Origin: G020348385 sp964538085 | Lineage (GTDB): Bacteria > Acidobacteriota > Aminicenantia > Aminicenantales > Aminicenantaceae | DNA: 64,000 bases | Direction: 5' to 3' | NCBI GenBank assembly: GCA_964538085.1 | Contig: CAZIDF010000005.1 | Coordinates: 172,105-236,104 of the forward strand | Shown: positions 31,332 through 39,788 of the stretch, one piece after another | Position numbering within the stretch: the stretch's first letter is position 1 | How the letters are laid out: each line of letters starts with the position of its first letter | Made by a program: the position numbers and the translations under genes | Notes under the pieces: model-generated | Told to the model about the DNA's origin: nothing | Databases searched by the model: none | The model's input: only the letters and a program-made list of their open reading frames with translations

Positions 31332-32630
31332 ATGCCTTGGGTGGATGATTACAAAAAGAAATTAGCGACAGCTGAGGAAGCGGTCTCTGCAATCAAGAGC
31401 AATGACCGCATTTATATAAGCGGAAACGCAGCCACACCGTATGTGTTGTTGAATGCTCTTGCAGAGAGAAAGACCGAATTGCGAGGTGTGGAGCTCGTTC
31501 ATGTTCTTCTTCTCGGCGAAGATCCCCTTTCAAAACCGGAAATGGAAGGGCATTTCCGTCATAATTCCTTGTTCGTGGGCCCGGCAGACCGCAAAGCCAT
31601 CAACGAGGGAAGGGCCGATTATATTCCGATTTTTCTCCACCAAATCCCCAATCTTTTTTACTCTAACCAAATGCCGATCGATGTGGCCATGCTCCATCTC
31701 TCTCCTCCCGATGAACACGGTTTCATGAGCTATGGTGTCGAGGTTCTCGCTTCCAAGGCGGCTGCGGAGACGGCCAAAGTGGTCATCGCTCAGGTTAACG
31801 AGAAAATGCCGCGTGTATTGGGAGATTCTTTTATTCATGTCTCGCGTGTTCACAAAATCGTCGAAATTTCTGAGGATCTCCCCCAGTTGAAGAAAAAGCC
31901 ATTCACCGAAGTCGAACGCAAGATCGGCCATTTTATCGCTGATCTGATCGAAGATGGCTCCACCCTCCAATTGGGCATCGGAGGGATCCCGGATGCGGTC
32001 TTGTCCGCTCTTAAAGGAAGAAAGGATTTAGGGATCCATACGGAGATGGTCTCGGACGGAGTGATGGATGCCATCGAAGCGGGAATCATTACAGGGGCCA
32101 AAAAAACCTTCCATCCTTATAAAGTGATCTTGACATTTATTCTAGGGTCGAACAAGCTGTACGAATTCGTGGATAACAACCCCACTTTTGAAGCGCACCC
32201 CACCGATTATACCAATCACCCGTTCAAAGTCGCTCAGAACGATAACATGATCGCTATCAATTCCGCGGTCGAAGTGGATATTTCAGGCCAGGTTTGTTCC
32301 GATTCGATCGGGACTTATATTTACAGCGGTTTTGGCGGCCAAGTGGATTTCATCAGAGGCGCCGTTCACTCGAAGGGGGGAAAACCCATCATCGCATTGC
32401 CCTCTACAGCCAAAAGCGATGAATTATCACGGATTGTCCCGTTTCTTAAAAAAGGAGCCGGGGTCGTGACCACCCGAGCCGATGTGACCTACGTGGTTAC
32501 CGAATATGGGATTGCCTATCTCCATGGCAAGAACCTCCAGGAGAGGACAAAGTCGCTCATCGACATCGCTCATCCCAAGTTCAGGGATGAGCTGATCAAA
32601 GAAGCCAAAAACAGGAATCTCCTGTCCTGA
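31332..32630 (+). CDS. Acetyl-CoA hydrolase/4-hydroxybutyrate CoA-transferase family protein
   Basis: Protein of 432 residues with GGAGG before the ATG. The N-terminal half has LLGEDPL and the AMLHLSPPDEHGFMSYG segment; the catalytic Glu is in GIHTEMVSDG (about 239) and the CoA-binding GSGGQVDF-type motif appears as SGFGGQVDFIRGA. These class I enzymes move CoA between acetate, butyrate or 4-hydroxybutyrate and their thioesters. As the last gene of the redox operon it suggests that the complex serves an acid-producing fermentation. Exact acyl specificity cannot be read. Confidence 0.9.
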   Translation: MPWVDDYKKKLATAEEAVSAIKSNDRIYISGNAATPYVLLNALAERKTELRGVELVHVLLLGEDPLSKPEMEGHFRHNSLFVGPADRKAINEGRADYIPIFLHQIPNLFYSNQMPIDVAMLHLSPPDEHGFMSYGVEVLASKAAAETAKVVIAQVNEKMPRVLGDSFIHVSRVHKIVEISEDLPQLKKKPFTEVERKIGHFIADLIEDGSTLQLGIGGIPDAVLSALKGRKDLGIHTEMVSDGVMDAIEAGIITGAKKTFHPYKVILTFILGSNKLYEFVDNNPTFEAHPTDYTNHPFKVAQNDNMIAINSAVEVDISGQVCSDSIGTYIYSGFGGQVDFIRGAVHSKGGKPIIALPSTAKSDELSRIVPFLKKGAGVVTTRADVTYVVTEYGIAYLHGKNLQERTKSLIDIAHPKFRDELIKEAKNRNLLS

Positions 32631-32641
32631 TCGGTATAGCG

Positions 32642-33313
32642 ATGCGGCAGACTGGTTTATTTCCGACAGAAAAGGGACATATCGGCACGGATGAATCCGG
32701 AAAAGGGGATTATTTTGGACCCCTTGTCGTGGCTGGCGTTTATGTTCCGGATGCGCAGCAAGAAGTGCTACAGGAACTGGGGGTGAGGGACAGCAAGAGA
32801 ATTTCGGACAACAGGGTAAGGGAAATGGCAGACCTTGTTAGAACGGGATATAAACATTCTATCGTGGCTATCGGCCCGGAAAAATATAACGAGCTTTACG
32901 GAAAGCTGAGAAATCTAAATCGCCTTTTAGCATGGGCTCATGCCAGGGCTATCGAGAACATTTTAGAAGAAGTGGAATGTGCCCAAGCGATCACGGATCA
33001 GTTCGGAGATAAGCTGTTTGTTCAAAACGCCATGATGAAGAAGGGGAGGAATATCGAACTGATCCAGAGACCAAAAGCTGAAGAGGATATGGCCGTGGCG
33101 GCGGCATCGATCCTAGCCCGAGCTGAATTTCTCAAACGCCTTTATTTTCTCTCGCAGGACTTTAAGGTTGAAATCCCGAAGGGTTCCTCGCCAAGATCTG
33201 AAGAGGTGGGATTGATATTGGTGAAAAAACTCGGGGCGGATGTTCTGGATAAGGTAGCAAAGAAACATTTCAAGCTCACTTCACGCATCTTGGATTTAGC
33301 AAAAGGTAAATAA
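32642..33313 (+). CDS. rnhC: Ribonuclease HIII
   Basis: Protein of 223 residues. IGTDESGKGDYFGPLVVAGVY (14-34) is the RNase HIII form of the type 2 RNase H active site (Asp17, Glu18), with a further catalytic Asp in DSKRIS and ITDQFG. The family removes RNA from RNA-DNA hybrids. The N-terminal TBP-like substrate domain found in Gram-positive RNase HIII (about 80 residues) is missing, so the protein is closer in size to RNase HII. It follows the CoA-transferase by 11 bases but functionally belongs to replication. Confidence 0.85.
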   Translation: MRQTGLFPTEKGHIGTDESGKGDYFGPLVVAGVYVPDAQQEVLQELGVRDSKRISDNRVREMADLVRTGYKHSIVAIGPEKYNELYGKLRNLNRLLAWAHARAIENILEEVECAQAITDQFGDKLFVQNAMMKKGRNIELIQRPKAEEDMAVAAASILARAEFLKRLYFLSQDFKVEIPKGSSPRSEEVGLILVKKLGADVLDKVAKKHFKLTSRILDLAKGK

Positions 33314-33356
33314 GCATTCACGGATTCGGGGATGCATTTTTGAGGGAGATAGGCTG

Positions 33357-34547
33357 GTGGAGAAAACCAAGCGATTGTATTTCGAGGATCCGTATCGGGT
33401 CGAATTCGAAGCCCGGGTGATCCAAAAACTTTCTCATAAGGGGCATCCTGCCTTGATACTGGATCAGACCTGTTTTTATCCAGAGAGCGGGGGACAACCT
33501 GCCGATAAAGGAACTCTTAGCGGGATTCCTGTCGTCCAAGTTCTGGAGCAGGATGACAGGATCATTCATGTACTCGAGGGGGATGTTTCTTCCAATGTGG
33601 TGAAAGGAAGCATCGATTGGACTGTGCGTTTCGATCACATGCAGCAACATGCCGGCCAACATATCCTTTCCCAGTGTTTCGTCCAGCTCTTTGATGCGGC
33701 AACCCGCTCTTTTCATCTGGGGGAAAAGACCTCAACCCTCGAGGTGGATATGCGGGAAATCAAAGAAGAAGAAACGGAACGAATTGAGAAACTTGCCAAT
33801 GATATTGTGTTCCAAAACAAGACAATTAAATCATGTCTGTACAAAGAAGAGGAAATCTCCGATGTCCAGTTGAGAAGACCCACCAAAAAAAAGGGGGATA
33901 TTCGGGTTGTCGAGATTTCTGATTTTGATCACACGGCTTGCGGCGGCACCCATCCGCACTACACGGGCGAGATAGGCACGATAAAAATTCTGAAGTGGGA
34001 TAGGATTCGCAACAATATTCGGTTCGAGTTCATCTGTGGCAACCGGGCGCTCCAGGATTACGTCCGCAAACATCGGGATCTGAAAAATTTATCCAACAGC
34101 TTGACTGTGGATGACGGGGAAGTCGTAGCCTCTTTTGAAAAGCTCGTTTCCGAACTGAAAACACAGAAAAAAATTAACCGCAAATTGCAGGAGGAGATCA
34201 TCCAGAATGAAGCGGCGAAGATCATAGAAGAGGCCGATGGAAAAATCATCAAGAAGATTTTTTCCGATAGATCTCAAGAGGAGATCAGGCATTTGGCCTT
34301 GACTGTCATCGGGATGGGGGAGCATGTTGTACTTTTTGGCCTTCGAGGTGGAGAGAGAATCCATGTGTTTCTTGCCCGTTCCGAAAGTCTCGGTTTGGAT
34401 ATGAGGGAGCTTGTACCCGTTGTTTCCCCTCTGATTCAGGGCAAGGGGGGAGGAAGGTCTTCCTTTGTCGAGATATCCGGCGAAATAAAAGAAGGCCTCG
34501 AGCAAGCCCTCGATAAAGCCTATCAGGACATTAGCAATAAACTTTAA
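33357..34547 (+). CDS. Alanyl-tRNA editing protein AlaX with DHHA1 domain (AlaX-L type)
   Basis: Protein of 396 residues from GTG 33357 with GAGGGAG upstream. The editing-domain zinc ligands are His94 and His98 (HMQQHAGQH) and Cys195-x3-His199 (CGGTH). A coiled-coil stretch (about 230-300) leads to a DHHA1 domain ending with LVPVVSPLIQGKGGGRSSF, as in AlaRS. AlaX hydrolyses Ser- or Gly-mischarged tRNA-Ala in trans. The long form with DHHA1 is self-sufficient. It ends the plus-strand run; the structured repeat follows. Confidence 0.92.
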   Translation: MEKTKRLYFEDPYRVEFEARVIQKLSHKGHPALILDQTCFYPESGGQPADKGTLSGIPVVQVLEQDDRIIHVLEGDVSSNVVKGSIDWTVRFDHMQQHAGQHILSQCFVQLFDAATRSFHLGEKTSTLEVDMREIKEEETERIEKLANDIVFQNKTIKSCLYKEEEISDVQLRRPTKKKGDIRVVEISDFDHTACGGTHPHYTGEIGTIKILKWDRIRNNIRFEFICGNRALQDYVRKHRDLKNLSNSLTVDDGEVVASFEKLVSELKTQKKINRKLQEEIIQNEAAKIIEEADGKIIKKIFSDRSQEEIRHLALTVIGMGEHVVLFGLRGGERIHVFLARSESLGLDMRELVPVVSPLIQGKGGGRSSFVEISGEIKEGLEQALDKAYQDISNKL

Positions 34548-34566
34548 CGTTATACATATCTTCCAT

Positions 34567-34816
34567 ATTGTCATTAGACATGCCCGCAGCGACATTGAAG
34601 ATTTAGCCTTCCCGATTCGTTCTTCGAGGGAACCCGGAAAGGGCTCCGAGTATGTATTGAGCATAGCTATATGCAATCTGTGATGTTGAGTAAGCAACAC
34701 AAGATATCTTGATTGATGCATAGGGATATAGCGCGAGTTACGCAGGAGCCGAGAAGAGCGATGAGGGAATGGCGTTAAAAATCTGAACTATAGCGGAGGG
34801 TATGCTTAATGACAAT
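34567..34816. repeat. Structured intergenic repeat element, copy A
   Basis: The 291 bp between alaX and the permease hold no gene but a structured element. Outer 10-bp inverted repeats ATTGTCATTA (34567-34576) and TAATGACAAT (34807-34816) bound it. Inside, 34618-34632, 34654-34663 and 34748-34784 match copy B at 14/15, 10/10 and 33/37 positions. Between the first two blocks is a hairpin (34629-34647, loop GGAAA, six of seven pairs); others are GCATA-GCTA-TATGC (34661-34674) and the palindrome CAAGATATCTTG (34700-34711). The sequence between blocks has diverged from copy B. It looks like a mobile or RNA-coding repeat. Confidence 0.65.
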
Positions 34817-34838
34817 GAATACAGATCGTAATCTTGAT

Positions 34839-36086
34839 TTATTCGTATCTTAGGGAGACGATGGGGTCGAGTTTGGCAGCCTTCTGGGCTGGGAAGATCC
34901 CGAAAAAAATGCCGACAGATACCGATACAACGAAGCCCAGAATGACCGACCAACCTGTCACGGAAGCAGGAAGAGGAGTGACGGCTTTGACCAATTGAGC
35001 GATCCCGAAGCCCATCAGGATACCGATAATGCCTCCTGTTGCGGTCAGGAACACAGCCTCGATAAGAAACTGTTTCAAAATATCCCCTGAACGGGCCCCG
35101 ATGGCTTTGCGGATTCCGATTTCTCTCGTCCTTTCTTTCACGGACACCAACATGACGTTCATCACACCGATCCCCCCCACAAGCAAACCTATCGAGGAGA
35201 TCACGATCATCACCAGATAGGCGGCTCCGGTGAGTTGATTATACAAGTCGACCATGGTATCTTGCGTGTAGACTGCAAAATCATTGGGTTTGCCGAAAGG
35301 GACTTTTCTTCTGCTCCTGAGGAGGTTTATGATCTGTTCTATAGCATCCTCCAGATATTCGTGCTTGGTGGGCGTGGCGATGAACTGCCATCCTGAACGG
35401 TCATAGGGATAATGTTTCATCAATGTCGTGATCGGAATCCCGACAAAATTGTCCTGACTTTGGCCAAAAAAACTTCCCCTTTTCTTGAGTATTCCAATCA
35501 CCCTGAATTTTTCCGGTCCGATTCTGATATCTTTGCCAAGGGGGCTTGTATGAGGAAAAAGATTTTCTGCCAGATCGAATCCTAGAACACAGACTTTGGT
35601 CCGGTGGTTCACATCTGACTCTGTAAAAAATCTTCCTCTCTCTGGCAGGTATACAGAAATAACCTCAGGCTGTTTCTCGCTCATGCCCACGATATAAGCA
35701 TCCCGGCTTCTCCTGTTCTGGTATTTAATAGGGATATCTGCAAACAGGTCGACGACGAGAGAGGCGACCACCGCTTTCACGTAGGAACATTCCTCCTGGA
35801 TGGCCTGGGCATCCTCGAATTTAAGGTCCTTTCTTTGACGTTCATCTTCGGAAAGACGTCCGACTTGAATGCCCGGCTCGAATTTTTCCACGATGATGAT
35901 GTCCGATCCTATGGACTCCAGTTCGCTGAGAAAGGAGCGGTTAAGTCCCTGGACGATGGAAACCATCCCAATTACGGTCATCACGCCGATGACGATTCCC
36001 AAGAGTGTTAAAAAAGAGCGGAGTTTATTCGTGCGCAAAGAATCCATCGCCATGCTCACGATTTCTTTCAGTATGCCTAATCTCAT
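34839..36086 (-). CDS. MacB/FtsX-type ABC transporter permease, second of a pair
   Basis: Protein of 415 residues: N-terminal helix (about 20-45), a periplasmic MacB-PCD domain (about 50-270) and three C-terminal FtsX helices, with the coupling segment VKERTREIGIRKAIGAR between the first two. The end DPIVSLRYE is typical. These permeases work with a cytoplasmic LolD/MacB-like ATPase and often a membrane-fusion protein, but neither is next to it. It overlaps the paralogous permease upstream by four bases, so the two probably form a heterodimer using an ATPase encoded elsewhere. Confidence 0.9.
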   Translation of the reverse strand: MRLGILKEIVSMAMDSLRTNKLRSFLTLLGIVIGVMTVIGMVSIVQGLNRSFLSELESIGSDIIIVEKFEPGIQVGRLSEDERQRKDLKFEDAQAIQEECSYVKAVVASLVVDLFADIPIKYQNRRSRDAYIVGMSEKQPEVISVYLPERGRFFTESDVNHRTKVCVLGFDLAENLFPHTSPLGKDIRIGPEKFRVIGILKKRGSFFGQSQDNFVGIPITTLMKHYPYDRSGWQFIATPTKHEYLEDAIEQIINLLRSRRKVPFGKPNDFAVYTQDTMVDLYNQLTGAAYLVMIVISSIGLLVGGIGVMNVMLVSVKERTREIGIRKAIGARSGDILKQFLIEAVFLTATGGIIGILMGFGIAQLVKAVTPLPASVTGWSVILGFVVSVSVGIFFGIFPAQKAAKLDPIVSLRYE

Positions 36087-37330
36087 AGTTCTGACCGCAA
36101 TGATTCGATCGGATCGAGTTTGGAAGCTTTGCTCGCAGGATACAAGCCAAAGAAAATCCCTACCGATGAGGATACGCAGATTGCCACGATGATGGAAGCC
36201 GGATCGACGGTGGAGGGCATGGATGTGGCCAATGTCACCACACGTGCGATCAAAAATCCCAAAAGGATCCCGATCATCCCTCCAACAGTCGATATGACTG
36301 CCGCTTCTACCAGGAATTGAAAAAGGATATCTGTCCTGCGCGCGCCCACAGCCATACGGATACCGATTTCTTTTGTCCTCTCCGTGACTGCCACGAGCAT
36401 GATATTCATGACGACGATCCCCCCCACGATGAGGGCGATGGAAGCGATGGCGATCATGGCGAAATAAATGCCTGATGTGGCAGTCTTATAGATTTGAATG
36501 AATGTTTCAGATGTTCGAAAAGAAAAATCGTCGGATTCATCGAAGGTAAGATGACGTTTGGCGCGCATGATTGTCCGGACCTCCTCCTGGGCATTTTCCA
36601 TCTGTTCCTGAGAGGATGTGTGGACATTGATATCGATCGACCGCCTTGAACCGTAGATCTTCTGAAAGGTCGTTATCGGGATGTTGACGTAGTTATCCTG
36701 TGTCATCCCGAGAATTTTCCCCTTTGCCTTACCCAGTCCGACCACCAAAAAATTCTGCTGGCCTATTTTTATCCGCTGGCCTAAGGGATCTGTATAAGGG
36801 AAGAGCTTTTCGAAAACATCGGCACCGATGACACACACATTCCGCGAGTGATCCTCATCTTCTTTTAACAGGTACCTTCCTCTTTCCAGTTCCTGAACAT
36901 TCCCGATCAGGTGATCCACATAGGTCAGGCCTCTTATGTCCACGTCTTTTAGGGATTGGGGCCCGTATTTGACGGTTTGTGAGGTCGATGTCGATGCCCC
37001 GATCAACTCGCACGATCGACATTGTCTCCGAAGCAGTCTCATGTCTTCCAGTATGATATCTTTGCGTTTCAGTTGCTCACGAAACTCCTGAATGGATCTT
37101 ATTCCGATCGAGAATTTCGTGACGGAGAAATCGTTGGCTCCATAAAACGCCATCTTTGAGTACACATAATTGTTCAAGCCTTGGATTATCGACACCACGG
37201 CAATGATGGTGAGAACACCGATGATGATTCCCAAAAGGGTGAGGAACGTTCGGAGCTTGTTCAACCAGAGGGAACTCATGGCCATCGCAACGGATTCACC
37301 GATGTGTATTCTTGTTAATCTTTTTTTCAT
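36083..37330 (-). CDS. MacB/FtsX-type ABC transporter permease, first of a pair
   Basis: Protein of 415 residues, same length and layout as the downstream paralogue: N-terminal helix after a basic start, MacB-PCD periplasmic domain, and an FtsX domain with VTERTKEIGIRMAVGAR. The end DPIESLRSEL matches. The periplasmic domain contains CRSCE, a Cys pair the paralogue lacks at that place. Tandem duplication followed by divergence is the simple explanation. No ATP-binding gene lies within the unit. Divergent from an alcohol dehydrogenase gene. Confidence 0.9.
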   Translation of the reverse strand: MKKRLTRIHIGESVAMAMSSLWLNKLRTFLTLLGIIIGVLTIIAVVSIIQGLNNYVYSKMAFYGANDFSVTKFSIGIRSIQEFREQLKRKDIILEDMRLLRRQCRSCELIGASTSTSQTVKYGPQSLKDVDIRGLTYVDHLIGNVQELERGRYLLKEDEDHSRNVCVIGADVFEKLFPYTDPLGQRIKIGQQNFLVVGLGKAKGKILGMTQDNYVNIPITTFQKIYGSRRSIDINVHTSSQEQMENAQEEVRTIMRAKRHLTFDESDDFSFRTSETFIQIYKTATSGIYFAMIAIASIALIVGGIVVMNIMLVAVTERTKEIGIRMAVGARRTDILFQFLVEAAVISTVGGMIGILLGFLIARVVTLATSMPSTVDPASIIVAICVSSSVGIFFGLYPASKASKLDPIESLRSEL

Positions 37331-37508
37331 CCTGTTCCATTATATATGATACGAATATTGGAAGGAATAGGTTATCCTGATCGTAAAACGAACTTAATAT
37401 CGCTTCAACCATCCCTAGAAGCCCTGTTCATCACGAAAAAAAACGATGCTTACAAATAAGAATGAGGTTGACAGCGTTGGGATGAGGCAACAAAATAGAA
37501 AGGAGGCG

Positions 37509-38459
37509 ATGAAGGCAGTCCTGTTGAAAGGCAAAAGCATCTGTGTGGAGGAGATCCCGACTCCTGCGCCAGCTGTGGGTGAAGCGCTTCTCAAAGTCGG
37601 CAAGGCGGGAATCTGCAACACAGACTTGGAGCTTGTCAAAGGGTACATGGAGTTTGAGGGAATCTTAGGTCATGAATTCATGGGTCGGGTTGCCCAGTCT
37701 CCTGATAAAGATTGGATAGGAAAAAGAGTGGTCGGAGAGATCAACATACCCTGTCGCAGTTGTGCGACCTGTTCTGATATCGATCCCAAACACTGTCCCT
37801 CCAGGAAAGTATTGGGCATCCATCGAAAAGACGGTGTTTTTGCGGAATATGTGACTCTCCCTCTGGATAATTTACATGTCTTGCCCTCGATGGTATCCGA
37901 TAGGGAGGCGGTTTTTGTCGAGCCCTTGGCTGCGGCCATTGCCATTTTCGACCAGATCCGGTTAGATCGGAATGATGAGGTGTTGGTTTTGGGAGATGGA
38001 AAATTAGGCCTTCTTGTAGCGCAGGTCATGCAGACCCGGACCACGAAAATATTTTGTGCCGGGCATCATCCAAGAAAACTAGCTCTGCTGCAGAAAAGGG
38101 GAATCCAGGCAACCCAGGATGCACAAGAATGGAGTAAAAAGTTCGATCTGGTGATCGAAGCCACAGGTGCGTCCAAGGGGATCGAGGATGCACTCCGTTT
38201 TGTCAAACCCAAAGGAAAGATTGTGGCCAAGAGCACCTTCCATGGTATGGCGAAGATAGATTTTTCCGCTCTTGTCGTGAACGAGATTCAATTGATCGGT
38301 TCGCGGTGCGGCTCCTTCGTAAAAGCGCTGGAATTTTTAAATAATGAATCGATCCAGTTAGAAGAGATGGTGGATGCGGATTTTCCTTTGACAGACGCCA
38401 AAAAAGCTTTCGACAGAGCCGAAGATCCCGAAGTGATTAAAGTTCTTTTGACTCCTTAA
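37509..38459 (+). CDS. Zinc-containing alcohol dehydrogenase (MDR family)
   Basis: Protein of 316 residues from ATG 37509, preceded by a perfect AGGAGG; an upstream in-frame ATG at 37446 lacks support. Medium-chain dehydrogenase features: GICNTDLELVKGY with the first zinc Cys, GHEFMGRV, a structural-zinc-like CRSCATCSDIDPKHC (three visible Cys of the lobe, a fourth possibly nearby), EPLAAA, and a Rossmann loop VLGDGKLG. It resembles threonine/sorbitol dehydrogenase-type enzymes more than ethanol dehydrogenase. Substrate unknown. Confidence 0.87.
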   Translation: MKAVLLKGKSICVEEIPTPAPAVGEALLKVGKAGICNTDLELVKGYMEFEGILGHEFMGRVAQSPDKDWIGKRVVGEINIPCRSCATCSDIDPKHCPSRKVLGIHRKDGVFAEYVTLPLDNLHVLPSMVSDREAVFVEPLAAAIAIFDQIRLDRNDEVLVLGDGKLGLLVAQVMQTRTTKIFCAGHHPRKLALLQKRGIQATQDAQEWSKKFDLVIEATGASKGIEDALRFVKPKGKIVAKSTFHGMAKIDFSALVVNEIQLIGSRCGSFVKALEFLNNESIQLEEMVDADFPLTDAKKAFDRAEDPEVIKVLLTP

Positions 38460-38476
38460 TAAACATGGACCGCTTT

Positions 38477-38513
38477 TTTGCCGCTGCAGCAATCTCGACT
38501 CGTGAATAGGCCA
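38477..38513. repeat. 37-bp dispersed repeat, copy 2
   Basis: Matches 17503-17539 at 31 of 37 positions. It lies in the 93-bp gap after the alcohol dehydrogenase gene, without the nested hairpin seen at copy 1. A near-palindromic CTGCAG lies within. Confidence 0.55.
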
Positions 38514-38552
38514 TGAAAAATGCTATTATGAAATAAGAAGGAAGGAGATATC

Positions 38553-39155
38553 ATGGAGTTTGATAGGCATAGCCGAAAGGAATCCTCCATTTCTGTTCCA
38601 TGCGTATACCATCGAAGGCCAGGAAAAGAAAACACGAAGGAAACGTTGGAGATCGCAAATCAGAGAGCGAAGGAATTGGGGATCAAAACTGTTTTGGTGG
38701 CCTCGACAGCAGGTGAGACAGGACTGCTGGCCGCCCGTATTGTTTCGAAGGCAAAGGTCGTTGTGGTTAGCCATTCAACCGGCTTTCTAAAACCCGATTC
38801 TCAACAGCTTCCGCCGGATCTGAGGGAACAGATCGAGAAAGAGGGAGCCCAAGTCCTCACCTGCCAACATGCTCTGGGAGGAGTGGGGCGCGCGGTTCGA
38901 AAAAAACTGGCCACGTATGAATTGGAAGAGATTATCGCCTATACATTGCGCATCTTCGGTGAAGGCACAAAAGTAGCGATAGAGATAGCCTTGATGGCTG
39001 CGGATGCAGGATTTGTCTCGACCTTGGAACCCTGCATTTCTGTGGGAGGGACTTCACAGGGAGCGGATACGGCGATCCTATTACAACCGGCGCACGCCCA
39101 GAATTTTTTCGACATGAAAATTCTGGAAATCTTGGCAAAACCACAACTCATTTAA
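38553..39155 (+). CDS. Stand-alone pyruvate kinase C-terminal-like domain protein
   Basis: Protein of 200 residues with a perfect GGAAGGAG before the ATG. The sequence from about residue 25 (NTKETLEIANQRAKELGIKTVLVASTAGETGLLAARI) follows the alpha/beta domain of pyruvate kinase, but there is no catalytic barrel. Stand-alone versions exist widely in archaea and bacteria with unestablished function. GGVGRAVRKKL and the final GGTSQGADTAILLQPAHAQNFFDMKILEI are typical of that group. It lies alone between the dehydrogenase and an outer-membrane protein. Confidence 0.8.
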   Translation: MEFDRHSRKESSISVPCVYHRRPGKENTKETLEIANQRAKELGIKTVLVASTAGETGLLAARIVSKAKVVVVSHSTGFLKPDSQQLPPDLREQIEKEGAQVLTCQHALGGVGRAVRKKLATYELEEIIAYTLRIFGEGTKVAIEIALMAADAGFVSTLEPCISVGGTSQGADTAILLQPAHAQNFFDMKILEILAKPQLI

Positions 39156-39188
39156 TAGGACTCGAAACTATCAATTAGGAGGTAGAAA

Positions 39189-39755
39189 ATGAAGAGAAAA
39201 ACGATTCGATTTTTTGTGCTGATGGCTTTCTGTTTTGTTTTTGTTTCCGGGGCCGCCGCCAAAAGCGGCTTTTTTATCGGTGTTCATGGGGGCTGGTCTA
39301 TGCAGAAACCCAGCCTTGACGAAGTGAAATTCGATTCGGACTCAACCTTTCTGTATGGAGCTCGTGTAGGCGTGAAATTTATGATGTTTGCCATCGAAGC
39401 CAACTTTTTCCAAGCGGCCCATAACCTTGTGGTAAAGGAGTTGGTGGGTTTTGATTGGGACGGAGTGGAAGTCGATTACAATTACTTGGGTATTAACGCG
39501 AGGGTGTATATTCCCCTCATTCTCGTGCATCCTTATTTCACGGTCGGCTATGGATCTTATTCCGCTAATCTTAAAACCATCGCCAAGGATTCCAACATGG
39601 GGATCAATCTTGGATTAGGGGTTGAGTTGCAACTTGGAGACAAATTTTCTTTGATGGCTGAGGGAAAATATCATAACGTGAAGGTGAATATAGAAGATGT
39701 TGAATTGAAGTTGAAGAATTACACTTTGAGCGGTGGCTTCAACATTTATTTCTAG
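39189..39755 (+). CDS. Small outer-membrane beta-barrel protein
   Basis: Protein of 188 residues with a signal peptide (about 1-24, ending AAAKS) and AGGAGG upstream. The rest alternates hydrophobic and polar residues, with Gly-rich turns (GFFIGVHGGWS, LYGARVGVKFMMFAIEANFF, YLGINARVYIPLILVHPYFTVGYG) and a C-terminal strand ending in Phe (LSGGFNIYF), as expected for an eight-stranded barrel recognised by the BAM complex. No specific ligand can be named. Confidence 0.78.
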   Translation: MKRKTIRFFVLMAFCFVFVSGAAAKSGFFIGVHGGWSMQKPSLDEVKFDSDSTFLYGARVGVKFMMFAIEANFFQAAHNLVVKELVGFDWDGVEVDYNYLGINARVYIPLILVHPYFTVGYGSYSANLKTIAKDSNMGINLGLGVELQLGDKFSLMAEGKYHNVKVNIEDVELKLKNYTLSGGFNIYF

Positions 39756-39765
39756 AAAAGAGAGA

Positions 39766-39777
39766 GGGGACGTCCCC
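39766..39777. promoter_or_regulatory. 12-bp perfect palindrome before the pseudouridine synthase gene
   Basis: GGGGACGTCCCC lies 11 bases before the start at 39789. No other Shine-Dalgarno-like sequence is present, so the palindrome would cover the start region in RNA. It could be an operator or a residue of a GGGGACGTCCCC-type dispersed repeat. Confidence 0.35.
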
Positions 39778-39788
39778 GATAAAAAAAG

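Noticed and set aside
37446..37508. Longer N-terminus for the alcohol dehydrogenase
   Set aside because: The perfect AGGAGG lies just before ATG 37509, and the upstream residues do not match the MDR family. A TTGACA at 37468-37473 suggests promoter sequence there.
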